64,000 nucleotides of DNA from Streptomyces antnestii (GTDB lineage: Bacteria > Actinomycetota > Actinomycetes > Streptomycetales > Streptomycetaceae): NCBI RefSeq assembly GCF_004005495.1, contig NZ_RZYA01000004.1:62001-126000 (forward strand). Reading direction: 5' to 3'. The notes beneath the pieces were generated by a model. It was given only the letters and a program-made list of their open reading frames with translations, ran no database searches and was not told the DNA's origin. How positions within the stretch are numbered: position 1 is the stretch's first letter; every line of letters starts with the position of its first letter. The position numbers were made by a program, and so were the translations under genes. Below, in pieces: positions 1 through 6,947 of this stretch.

Positions 1-1116
1 GCGGACCGCCATGTCGCCGGTGCGGAACCAACCGCCCTCGGCGAACGCGCCGGCCGTCGCGTCGGGCCGGTTCAGGTACTCCGTGAACAGGTTCGGGCCC
101 CTGACCTGGATCTCGCCGACGGCCTCCGGGTCGCCGGCCGGGATCTCCGTGACGCCGTCCTCCTCCACGAGACGCACCGAGACGCCCGGCAGGGGCACGC
201 CGACGGTGCCCGCGCGGGCCTCGCCGTCCGCCCGCACGCTGGTGTTCATCAGGGTCTCCGTCATGCCGTACCGCTCGATGACCCGGCGGCCCGTCGCGGC
301 GGCGATCCGCTCGTGGTCGTGCACGGGCAGCGCCGCGGACCCGGACACCAGGAGGCGTGCGCCGGACAGGGCCTTCACCAGCTCAGGGTCGGCGGGCAGC
401 GCCTCCGCGATGCGGTGGTACATCGTCGGAACGCCGAACAGCATCGTCGCGCCGCTGCCGAGCTCGCGCGTCACGCCCTCCGTGCTGAACCTGCCCAGGT
501 GGCGCACCGATCCGCCGCGCCGCAGCGGGCCGAGGACGCCCAGGATCAGGCCGTGCACGTGGAACAGCGGCAGTCCGTGCACCAGGACGTCGTCGCCGGT
601 CCACTCCCAGGCGTCCTGGAGCGCGTCAAGCGTCGAGGTGACCGCGCGGCGGGGCAGGACCGCGCCCTTGGGCGGGCCCGTCGTGCCGGAGGTGTAGACG
701 ACGAACGCGGGCGCCCCGGCGTCCGGCTCGGGTCCGTCGAGGGCCGGGCCCGGCGCGGCGGCCGTGTCGATGTCGATGCCGACGAACGTCAAGTCACCGA
801 GCGCGTCCGGGAGTTCGGTGCCCGGGGCGGCGAGGACGACGCTCGGCGCGCTGTCCGCCACGATGTGCGCCAGCTCGCTGCCGCCCGACTTCGGGTTGAT
901 CGGCACCGCGGGCACGCCCGCGAGCAGCGCCGCGACGACGCCGACGGCGGTCTCCAGGGAGGGCGTCGCCCACACGGCGGCCCGGGTCGCGCCGTCGAGG
1001 CGGGCGGCCAGCGCGCCGGCCGCCGACGCCAGCTCCCCGTAGGTGAGGGAGCGGTCACCGAAGCGCAGGGCGGGGCGGTCGGGCTCTTGGGCCAGGGCGG
1101 GGAAGAGGGAGGACAC
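1..1116 (-). CDS. Acyl-CoA synthetase (AMP-forming), probably malonyl-CoA synthetase; 3' end cut by window edge
   Basis: The visible 372 codons are the N-terminal three quarters of an ANL-superfamily acid-CoA ligase, a family usually about 480-500 residues long; the C-terminal lid domain lies beyond position 1. The adenylate-forming signature YTSGTTGPPKG and the YGMTET motif are both present. The enzyme should activate a carboxylic acid as acyl-AMP and transfer it to CoA in the cytosol. The start is a GTG at 1116 with AGGAG 8 nt upstream. The gene diverges from a FadR-type GntR regulator, the arrangement known for matB/matR malonate genes, so malonyl- or methylmalonyl-CoA synthetase is the best guess. 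Substrate is inferred from context; a medium-chain acyl-CoA ligase is the alternative. Confidence 0.88.
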   Translation of the reverse strand, partial: MSSLFPALAQEPDRPALRFGDRSLTYGELASAAGALAARLDGATRAAVWATPSLETAVGVVAALLAGVPAVPINPKSGGSELAHIVADSAPSVVLAAPGTELPDALGDLTFVGIDIDTAAAPGPALDGPEPDAGAPAFVVYTSGTTGPPKGAVLPRRAVTSTLDALQDAWEWTGDDVLVHGLPLFHVHGLILGVLGPLRRGGSVRHLGRFSTEGVTRELGSGATMLFGVPTMYHRIAEALPADPELVKALSGARLLVSGSAALPVHDHERIAAATGRRVIERYGMTETLMNTSVRADGEARAGTVGVPLPGVSVRLVEEDGVTEIPAGDPEAVGEIQVRGPNLFTEYLNRPDATAGAFAEGGWFRTGDMAVR

Positions 1117-1160
1117 GGGTGGCACTCCTAGCGGTGGTCGGCGGTCGACAGTGACGGCAG

Positions 1161-1243
1161 TGGCCAAGTGGCTGAACCAATGTGCGGGTGCCGGTGGCCG
1201 CACGTCAAGGATGCGGAGGAGGATTGGTTCAGCCACTGGGCCA
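1161..1243. promoter_or_regulatory. Paired operator: 21-bp inverted arms between the synthetase and GntR genes
   Basis: Arm 1 (1161-1181) and arm 2 (1223-1243) are inverted copies matching at 20 of 21 positions, separated by 41 bp. The core of each arm, AGTGGCTGAACCAAT and its complement, is itself an imperfect dyad of the form TGG-N5-CCA, typical of FadR-subfamily GntR half-sites. The pair sits in the 175-bp divergent intergenic region, so one regulator could control both transcripts. Binding by the adjacent GntR protein is inferred. Confidence 0.7.
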
Positions 1244-1291
1244 TTTTTCGGCCCGCTGTTACGCTGCGGAGCGAGCGAGGAGGACCCCCCG

Positions 1292-2002
1292 ATGACCGAC
1301 GCACTGCGGCCGATGACGGCCAGGCCGCGCCTGTACGAGCAGGTGCTCGACCGGCTGCGCGCCTACGTCGCCGACGGCGGCCTGCGCACCGGCGACCGGC
1401 TCCCGCCGGAGCGCGACCTGGCCGCACGCCTCGGCGTGAGCCGCGCCTCCGTGAAGCAGGCCATCGTCGTCCTGGAGGTCCAGGGACTCGTCGAGAGCCG
1501 GCACGGCGGCGGCACGTACCTGCTGCGCGACAGCCTCGACGCGGAGCCCGTCGAGCACATGGTGGAGCGCAGGCGCCGGCTGCCCGACGTCCTGGAGGCG
1601 CGCGAGGCCCTGGAGACCAAGCTCGCCGAGCTGGCCGCCGAACGCCGCACCGACGAGGACCTGGCCGCGCTGCGTGACGCGCTCGACCGCATGGCCGCCG
1701 ACATCGACGGGGGCGGCCACGGCGTCGAGGGCGACCGGCTGTTCCACGCGGCGGTCACGGCCGCGGCCCACAGCGCGCTGCTCGCCGAGTTCATGAGGTC
1801 CATCGCCGACCAGGTCACCGAGTCCCGCACCGAGTCCCTGCGCCAGCCCCGCCGCCCCGCCCGCTCCCTCGCCCAGCACCGGGCGATCCTCGACGCGATC
1901 GAGACGGGCCGCCCCGCACAGGCCGCGGCGGCGATGCGCCGCCATGTGCGGACGGTGGCGAAGGTACGGCTCCTGGACTGGGACCCGGAAGACGGCGCGT
2001 GA
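1292..2002 (+). CDS. GntR-family (FadR/FCD) transcriptional regulator
   Basis: A 236-residue protein with an N-terminal winged helix-turn-helix (about residues 10-75, containing LPPERDLAARLGVSRASVKQ) and an all-helical FCD ligand domain (about 90-225). The FCD metal-site pattern is recognisable in LFHAAV and in HRAILDAIETG. The start at 1292 follows GAGGAGG with good spacing; the longer upstream reading frame would run through the operator and is rejected. Divergent from the acyl-CoA synthetase, it most likely represses that gene and itself, with the synthetase substrate or a CoA ester as inducer, by analogy with MatR of malonate operons. The effector is not visible in the sequence. Confidence 0.9.
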   Translation: MTDALRPMTARPRLYEQVLDRLRAYVADGGLRTGDRLPPERDLAARLGVSRASVKQAIVVLEVQGLVESRHGGGTYLLRDSLDAEPVEHMVERRRRLPDVLEAREALETKLAELAAERRTDEDLAALRDALDRMAADIDGGGHGVEGDRLFHAAVTAAAHSALLAEFMRSIADQVTESRTESLRQPRRPARSLAQHRAILDAIETGRPAQAAAAMRRHVRTVAKVRLLDWDPEDGA

Positions 2003-2055
2003 GCGTCCCGCTGGGATTCCGGTAGGTCACCTGCGGGTGCTTTGTGGCTGGTCGC

Positions 2056-2103
2056 GCAGTTCCCCGCGCCCCTTCGGGCGCAGTTCCCCGCGCCCCTTCG
2101 GGC
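2056..2103 (+). repeat. Tandem pair of the Streptomyces GCAGTTCCCCGCGCCCC intergenic repeat
   Basis: Two head-to-tail 24-bp copies (2056-2079 and 2080-2103) beginning GCAGTTCCCCGCGCCCC. The same word occurs in reverse orientation at 24742-24756 in this window. From general knowledge it is one of the commonest intergenic words in Streptomyces genomes, normally found after genes with a GC hairpin. Here it lies between the GntR stop and the ATP-grasp gene and may end the GntR transcript. Confidence 0.75.
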
Positions 2104-2152
2104 GCTGTTAGCCTGCGCCCCGATGGTCGTACACCGACGCGAGGAGTTCTCC

Positions 2153-3055
2153 GTGGCAGGCATCCCCATCCGCCGCGCAGGCCGCATAGCCCTGGTCACC
2201 AGCCGGTCCGGCAGGGAGATGGACGCGGATCTGCCGCTGCTCGTGGCCGCGCTGCGCGACGCGGGCGCCGACGCGGAGCCCGTGTTCTGGGACGATCCAG
2301 ACGTCGACTGGGCCGCCTTCGACCTCGCCGTCATCCGCTCCACCTGGGACTACAGCTGGCGCACGGCCGAGTTCGTGGCGTGGGCCGAACGGTGCGCGGC
2401 GCTCACCCGGCTCGCCAACCCGGTGGACGTCGTGCGCTGGAACACCGACAAGCGGTACCTGGGCGAGCTGGTCCGGCGCGGGGTGCCCGCCGTTCCCACC
2501 CGGTACTTCGCGCCCGGTGACACGCCCGAGCTGCCCGCCGACCGCGAGTACGTGATCAAGCCGACGGCGGGCGCCGGCGCCCGGTTCGCCGCCCGCTACC
2601 GGGCCGACGAGCACGACACCGCCCTGCGCCACCTGGCCCGCATGCACGGCGACGGGCTCACCGCGATGGTGCAGCCCTACCTCGCGAACATCGACGTCAC
2701 CGGTGAGCGCGCCGTCCTCTTCTGCGGCGGGCGCTACCTGCACGCCATCCGGAAGGCCGCCGTACTCGAATCGGGCGTGGCCTACGACGCGGACAAGGTG
2801 CCCCACCCGTCCCTCGAACCGTGGGAGCCCACGGCCGCTGAACTCGACGTGGCCGCACGGGCGCTGGCCGCCGTGCCGTGCGCGCCCGAGCTGCTCTACG
2901 CGCGCGTGGACCTGGTCGACGGGGACGACGGGCAGCCGTGCGTCATGGAGCTGGAGCTCGTCGAGCCCAATCTGTTCCTGAGCGCCGCGCACCCCGCCTC
3001 CGTGCCGGTCGTCGCCGAGGCGATCGTCGAGGCGGCGGCCGGCGTCACCCGGTGA
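2153..3055 (+). CDS. ATP-grasp domain protein (RimK-like)
   Basis: A 300-residue protein with an N-terminal Rossmann-like preATP-grasp region (ALVTSRSG at the start) and a C-terminal ATP-grasp fold. Visible elements are the nucleotide-binding lysine in YVIKPTAGAGAR and the metal-binding acidic strand VMELELVEPNLF near the C terminus. Such enzymes ligate a carboxylate to an amine or thiol through an acyl-phosphate; the substrate cannot be read from sequence. I chose the GTG at 2153 because GAGGAG lies 6 nt upstream. An ATG at 2123 in the same frame has no ribosome-binding site, and starts further upstream run through the tandem repeat. It stands alone, convergent with the next gene. Confidence 0.85.
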   Translation: MAGIPIRRAGRIALVTSRSGREMDADLPLLVAALRDAGADAEPVFWDDPDVDWAAFDLAVIRSTWDYSWRTAEFVAWAERCAALTRLANPVDVVRWNTDKRYLGELVRRGVPAVPTRYFAPGDTPELPADREYVIKPTAGAGARFAARYRADEHDTALRHLARMHGDGLTAMVQPYLANIDVTGERAVLFCGGRYLHAIRKAAVLESGVAYDADKVPHPSLEPWEPTAAELDVAARALAAVPCAPELLYARVDLVDGDDGQPCVMELELVEPNLFLSAAHPASVPVVAEAIVEAAAGVTR

Positions 3056-3095
3056 CGGTCCAGGGTGAAGCGGCCGTCACCCGGTGACGGTCCAG
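3044..3095. repeat. Direct repeat of a 20-bp palindromic word at two convergent gene ends
   Basis: GTCACCCGGTGACGGTCCAG occurs exactly twice, at 3044-3063 and 3076-3095. Each copy contains a near-perfect palindrome around CACCCGGTG, so each can fold as a short hairpin. One copy encodes the C terminus of the ATP-grasp protein and the other the C terminus of the convergent gene. The arrangement looks like a local duplication and could serve as a bidirectional terminator. Confidence 0.6.
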
Positions 3096-3685
3096 CGCTG
3101 GAGGAGCCCGTAGGTGAACTCCGCGCGGACCTTCGCCAGGGTGCCCTGCGCGTCCGGCGCCATGAAGACGAGCCCCCAGCGCGTGGGCGCCGAGCCCTCC
3201 ATCGGGCGGGCCGGGGGGAACGCGTCGGACGCCTCGTCGACCGTGCACACCCAAGGGGCCAGGTCGTCGAGCGTCCGGAGCACGGGGGCGGGCGCGCCGG
3301 GCGCCCGGATCAGCGACTCGTTCCAGACCGCGCCGTTCGGCGCCGCGAGGACCTCGAAGAGCAGGTCGGGCCAGAGCGGCACCCGCCACCGCAGGGCCTC
3401 GCAGGTCAGATCGCCGATGCGGCGGGTGACCGTCTGCTCGGGGGCGCCGAGGAGTGAGCGGTGGAACGAGCGGGTGGTCACCGGGCCACGGACATGCCGC
3501 CGGGCCTGGTACCGGCGGTTCGCCTCCCGCATCCGCGCCACCGACGCGCCCAGCTGCCGTCGGGCGTCCTCGACCAGGTCCGGGTTGTGGTCCGCCATAC
3601 GCCGCAGCAGGACCAGCTGGAAGTCGATGACCGTGAAGGGCTCGCCGGTGGGGGTGGGCCCGCGTCGCGCTGCCATACGGTCCAT
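3077..3685 (-). CDS. Hypothetical protein of unknown function
   Basis: A 202-residue, Arg/Ala-rich soluble protein with no signal peptide or membrane segment. I do not recognise a family. The central part (LLGAPEQTVTRRIGDL, then RWRVPLWPDLLFEVLAAPNG) is well structured and ends in an aromatic segment with a tryptophan near the C terminus. It lies 41 bp downstream of the Trm112-like gene on the same strand, so it may be the last gene of the glycan-type operon or its own unit. Two in-frame ATGs (3685 and 3676) compete and neither has a clear ribosome-binding site; the longer is given. Confidence 0.65.
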   Translation of the reverse strand: MDRMAARRGPTPTGEPFTVIDFQLVLLRRMADHNPDLVEDARRQLGASVARMREANRRYQARRHVRGPVTTRSFHRSLLGAPEQTVTRRIGDLTCEALRWRVPLWPDLLFEVLAAPNGAVWNESLIRAPGAPAPVLRTLDDLAPWVCTVDEASDAFPPARPMEGSAPTRWGLVFMAPDAQGTLAKVRAEFTYGLLQRWTVTG

Positions 3686-3726
3686 GGTCGCGCACGGCCG
3701 CGCCCTGGTCGCGCACGGCGGGGCGT

Positions 3727-3987
3727 TCAGGGCGACATCCGCCCGACAAGGCGTTCGTGCTCGTCCTCCGGGACCTGCTCGCCCGACGAGGGCAGGAGCT
3801 GGGGGATGCCGTCGACGATCGGGTAGCGGCGCCGCAGCCGGGGGTTGTACAGCGCCTCACCAGACCGTGCCTCGCCGGACAGCGGCTCACCGGACAGCGG
3901 GGTGGCGTCGCCGGGCGGGAGCAGGTGCAGCGGGCCCTTGTCGAGCGGGCACGCGAGGATCTTGAGCAGCGGGTCATCGGGCTTCAC
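3727..3987 (-). CDS. Trm112-like (UPF0434) small protein
   Basis: An 86-residue protein matching the Trm112p/UPF0434 pattern: LLKILACPLDKGPL at the N terminus and YPIVDGIPQLLP at the C terminus. Trm112 proteins are small zinc-type folds that in eukaryotes and archaea activate class I methyltransferases by dimerising with them. Here only one cysteine of the usual zinc set remains (ACPLDKG), so metal binding is probably lost. A short Ser-Gly-Glu-rich repeat (residues about 32-45) is inserted between the halves. It starts with GTG and overlaps the transporter gene by 14 bp, as the last of seven coupled genes, two of which encode methyltransferases. A partner role for one of them is a reasonable inference. 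Confidence 0.82.
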   Translation of the reverse strand: MKPDDPLLKILACPLDKGPLHLLPPGDATPLSGEPLSGEARSGEALYNPRLRRRYPIVDGIPQLLPSSGEQVPEDEHERLVGRMSP

Positions 3988-4921
3988 GGGTAGCCAACTC
4001 CTTGGCAGGTGAGGGGGGTTGAGGGGGAGAGTTGTCGTGCTTCGGCATGAGGAGCAGCACGGACACGGCGAGCGCCGTACCGGCCAGGCGCAGCCCGAGC
4101 GCCACGGGCTCGCGCGGCAGTGACTCGCCGAACGCGAGCGTCCCCAGTACGGCCGTGAACAGGCATGTCACCGTCGTGCACACCGGCACGATCAGCGAGG
4201 CGCGGCAGCGCTGGAGGGCCGCCTGCGACATGACGAGCCCGAACCCGCCCGTGCAGAGCAGGAGATAGGGGTAGGGCGAGGTCAGCAGGTGCAGCACGGC
4301 CGCGACCGGCCGGTCCGTCGTCAGATACCCGGCCACCCCCTTGATCGCCAGGGAGCTGACGCCGTAGAGCAGGCCCACCGCGACCCCGTACTCGACACCC
4401 GCCGTCGGCAGCCGGTGGCGGCGGCGGGTGCGGCGCTCGGCGAGGCCGTACAGGAGCAGACCCGCCGCGAGGGTCGGCACGCACACGCCGAGGATGAGGG
4501 CGGCGGGCGCGCCCTTGCTGACCGTGTCGCTGCCCTGGCGCAGGGACAGGACGACCATGAGGAGCGCGGCGAGGATCGCCGCGATCGCGTACCGCTCCCG
4601 GCCCGTCGTCCGCTCGCCGAGGAGCGACGACGACAGGAGCAGCAGCAGGACGAGGCCCGAGACGAAGATGGCCTGCGCGGCGGCGATGGGAAGCGTTCTG
4701 TAGACGGCGAGTTGTGCCCCGAACCCGGCGGCCAGGGCCAGGCAGCCGCCGAGCCACAGCGGGCTGCCGGCGACGAGGCGCAGCAGCCGCGCCGGGCGGC
4801 GCACGCTCACCTGCGGCAGTGCGGCAAGGGCTCGTTTCTCCAGGACGAACCCGGTGCTGTAGAGGACGTTGGCGACGAGTGCCGCGCCGACGCCCCACCA
4901 CATCGGGGGCACGCCGCTCAC
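3974..4921 (-). CDS. EamA/DMT-family membrane transporter
   Basis: A 315-residue integral membrane protein with about nine or ten hydrophobic helices in two halves, the EamA (drug/metabolite transporter) pattern. The N-terminal helix includes VLYSTGFVLEKRALAALP, a typical EamA opening. The C-terminal 25 residues are hydrophilic and Pro-rich. Its ATG overlaps the stop of the upstream methyltransferase by 4 bp and its end overlaps the Trm112-like gene. Within an operon of glycosyltransferases it could flip or export a lipid-linked or small precursor, but EamA substrates cannot be predicted from sequence. Confidence 0.85.
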   Translation of the reverse strand: MSGVPPMWWGVGAALVANVLYSTGFVLEKRALAALPQVSVRRPARLLRLVAGSPLWLGGCLALAAGFGAQLAVYRTLPIAAAQAIFVSGLVLLLLLSSSLLGERTTGRERYAIAAILAALLMVVLSLRQGSDTVSKGAPAALILGVCVPTLAAGLLLYGLAERRTRRRHRLPTAGVEYGVAVGLLYGVSSLAIKGVAGYLTTDRPVAAVLHLLTSPYPYLLLCTGGFGLVMSQAALQRCRASLIVPVCTTVTCLFTAVLGTLAFGESLPREPVALGLRLAGTALAVSVLLLMPKHDNSPPQPPSPAKELATREAR

Positions 4922-5649
4922 GTCTTCCTGGCGTGCAGCAGCAGGATCGACGAGAGGGACGGCGCCGTGCAGGCGAGCCGGTCCAGGGGGCGCAGTGGGC
5001 GCGGCACCCCGTGGAAGGGCGCACCCGTGACCCGTACGACGTCGAAGCCCGCCGCCGCGACGAACGAGCGCAGCGCGCGGGCCGTGTAGAGGCGCAGGTG
5101 GCCCACGACCTCGGTGCCCGGTCTGCCGTGCACCGCGCGCAGGCTGACCTCGGAGAAGACCGGCTGCACACCGGCGAGCAGCAGGGCGCGGTTGTACCAG
5201 GCGGCGAGGTTCGGCGTGGACAGCATGAGGTGGCCGCCGGGGCGCAGGATCCGGCGGATCTCGTCGAGCGCGGCGTCGGGGTCGACGAGGTGCTCGATCA
5301 CCTCGCTGAACAGGACGGCGTCGGCGGAGCCCGCCGCGAACGGCAGCCCGCTCGCGGTGAGTTCACCCCGCACGACGTGCGGGATACGGGTCCTGGCCCG
5401 CTTGAGGGCGTCCTGCGACCAGTCGACGCCGACGATGCGGTGGCCCGCGAGGAGCGGCGCCGCGGTGGCCGCGGCCTGTCCGTCGCCGCAGCCGATGTCG
5501 ACGACGAGGGCGGGCAGGGGCGCGGGCCTGCCGAGCGCGGCGGCGAGGGCGCGGGCCTGGCGGTGGGAGCGCTGTTCGCCGGAGGCGACCGGGGTCGCCG
5601 GGTCCTCGTAGAAGTCCCGAAGGCCGGGCGGGGCGGAGGTGGTGGTCAT
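4918..5649 (-). CDS. Class I SAM-dependent methyltransferase
   Basis: A 243-residue cytosolic methyltransferase with motif I VVDIGCGDGQ at about residue 48, the acidic strand-2 end VGVDWS, motif EVIEHLVDP (residues about 115-123) and RILRPGGHLMLSTP. This is the UbiE/Methyltransf_11-type core. The later insertion with YTARALRSFVAAAGFDVV is typical of enzymes acting on lipid or sugar intermediates. Start and stop overlap both neighbours by 4 bp, so translation is coupled. The substrate is unknown; modification of the glycan or lipid made by this operon is inferred from context. Confidence 0.88.
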   Translation of the reverse strand: MTTTSAPPGLRDFYEDPATPVASGEQRSHRQARALAAALGRPAPLPALVVDIGCGDGQAAATAAPLLAGHRIVGVDWSQDALKRARTRIPHVVRGELTASGLPFAAGSADAVLFSEVIEHLVDPDAALDEIRRILRPGGHLMLSTPNLAAWYNRALLLAGVQPVFSEVSLRAVHGRPGTEVVGHLRLYTARALRSFVAAAGFDVVRVTGAPFHGVPRPLRPLDRLACTAPSLSSILLLHARKT

Positions 5650-6947
5650 GGCGTCGCCTCCTGCGTCGCGTCCAGGTAGTGCTCGAACAGGTCCCGCAGC
5701 CGGGCGCCGTCGCCGGCGCCGAGCAGGGTGCGCGACCAGCGCAGGGCGAGGTGCAGGCGGCCCGCGGTGGACGCGGTCGTCACGGTCAGGCCGCGCGGCA
5801 TGCGCGCGGGCGCCGAGAACCAGACGGCGTGGGCGCGGCCCGCGTCGCCGAAGTCGAGCGGGTAGGGGACGCGGCCGATGTTGCTCAGCAGCGTGGTCGA
5901 CGTCCAGGGCGCGGCGGCCCTGCGCAGTCCGCGGGTCACCGCGCCGCGCCAGGCGACGGGGGCGAGCGGGGCGGTGAGGAGGGCGGCGCCGTGACCGAGC
6001 TGGGGCCGGGCGAGGGCCTTCAGGGCGCGGGTGCGGACGGCGGTGCGATGCAGTAGCAGCGGCACGCCGCCGTCACCCAACTCGCCTGGTTCGAAAGCGA
6101 CTTCGACGAGCCGGGTGCCGTTACCGATGGGCATGTCCGCACCCCGGGACCGGTCGTCCACCGGCATGGTGATGCGCAGGGGGCGCGGGCGCGCGTCGTG
6201 CTCCCGGTTCCAGTGCGCGATCATCAGGGCGGTGGCGGCCATGAGCTGGTCGTTGACGGTGTACGGGGCTCCGGCGGGGCGGCGCGGCAGGGGGAGGTCA
6301 GCGACGAGCAGGCCGTTGCCGGGCCGTGGGGCCGGGGTGCCGGGGGCCACGCGGGCGGGCGGCACCCAGGGTGAGGGAGCGCGCCGGCCGGGCGGGGGGC
6401 CGCCGGGCGGCGCGCGGTGCGGAGGCGGCGCGCGGTGCGGGGCCGCCGCCGGGGAGTTGTCGCGGCCCCCGTACAGCTCGGCGGCCGTGGCGAGGACGCG
6501 CAGGCAGGCCGGGCCGTCCAGGGCGGTGTGGTTGACGGTGAGGAGGAGGACGGCGCCGGATTCCTCGCTCGCGCGCGTCACTTCGAGGCGGACCGGCGGT
6601 GACGCGGTCAGGGGCGGGGCGTGGGTCAGGGCGCGGGTCCTGGCACGTTCGAGCGCGTCGGGGCCCGGCGGCGGGAAGGTGACGACGTCCACGTCCGGGC
6701 CGTGCGTCAGTTCCCACTCGTAGCGCCGCCGGTACCAGGGGCCCGCCGCCTCGCGCATCAGGACGCGCGGATGGCGCCGCAGGGCCCCGGTGACGGCGGC
6801 CGTGAGGCGGGCGGGGTTCGGGGTGCCCGGCAGGTGGACCTCGATGTGGACGGTCTCCGGCTCCTCCTCCCGGAGACAGTGCCGGGCGACCTCGTCGACC
6901 ACGGGAAAGGGGACGCGCCGCGGCGCGGGCGGGGCCGGAACGCTCAT
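5646..6947 (-). CDS. Condensation-domain (CoA-dependent acyltransferase fold) protein
   Basis: A 433-residue stand-alone member of the condensation/acyltransferase superfamily. The catalytic motif reads NHTALDG (residues 139-145), the HxxxDG form of the HHxxxDG signature, and a DFG-like loop is seen in YPLDFGDAGRA towards the C terminus. A low-complexity Pro/Ala/Arg linker (about residues 165-215) separates the two lobes. Free-standing members of this fold acylate sugars, alcohols or amines (PapA-type acyltransferases). It sits directly after the AftD-like gene with a 4-bp overlap, so O-acylation of an exported glycan or lipid is an attractive but unproven role. No carrier protein or adenylation domain is nearby, which argues against peptide synthesis. 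Confidence 0.82.
   Translation of the reverse strand: MSVPAPPAPRRVPFPVVDEVARHCLREEEPETVHIEVHLPGTPNPARLTAAVTGALRRHPRVLMREAAGPWYRRRYEWELTHGPDVDVVTFPPPGPDALERARTRALTHAPPLTASPPVRLEVTRASEESGAVLLLTVNHTALDGPACLRVLATAAELYGGRDNSPAAAPHRAPPPHRAPPGGPPPGRRAPSPWVPPARVAPGTPAPRPGNGLLVADLPLPRRPAGAPYTVNDQLMAATALMIAHWNREHDARPRPLRITMPVDDRSRGADMPIGNGTRLVEVAFEPGELGDGGVPLLLHRTAVRTRALKALARPQLGHGAALLTAPLAPVAWRGAVTRGLRRAAAPWTSTTLLSNIGRVPYPLDFGDAGRAHAVWFSAPARMPRGLTVTTASTAGRLHLALRWSRTLLGAGDGARLRDLFEHYLDATQEATP

Noticed and set aside
2042..2152. Longer ATP-grasp protein starting before the tandem repeat
   Set aside because: It would translate the intergenic repeat twice; GTG 2153 has GAGGAG directly upstream.
5646..6947. 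Part of a nonribosomal peptide cluster
   Set aside because: Only a lone condensation-fold protein is present; no adenylation or carrier domains occur nearby.
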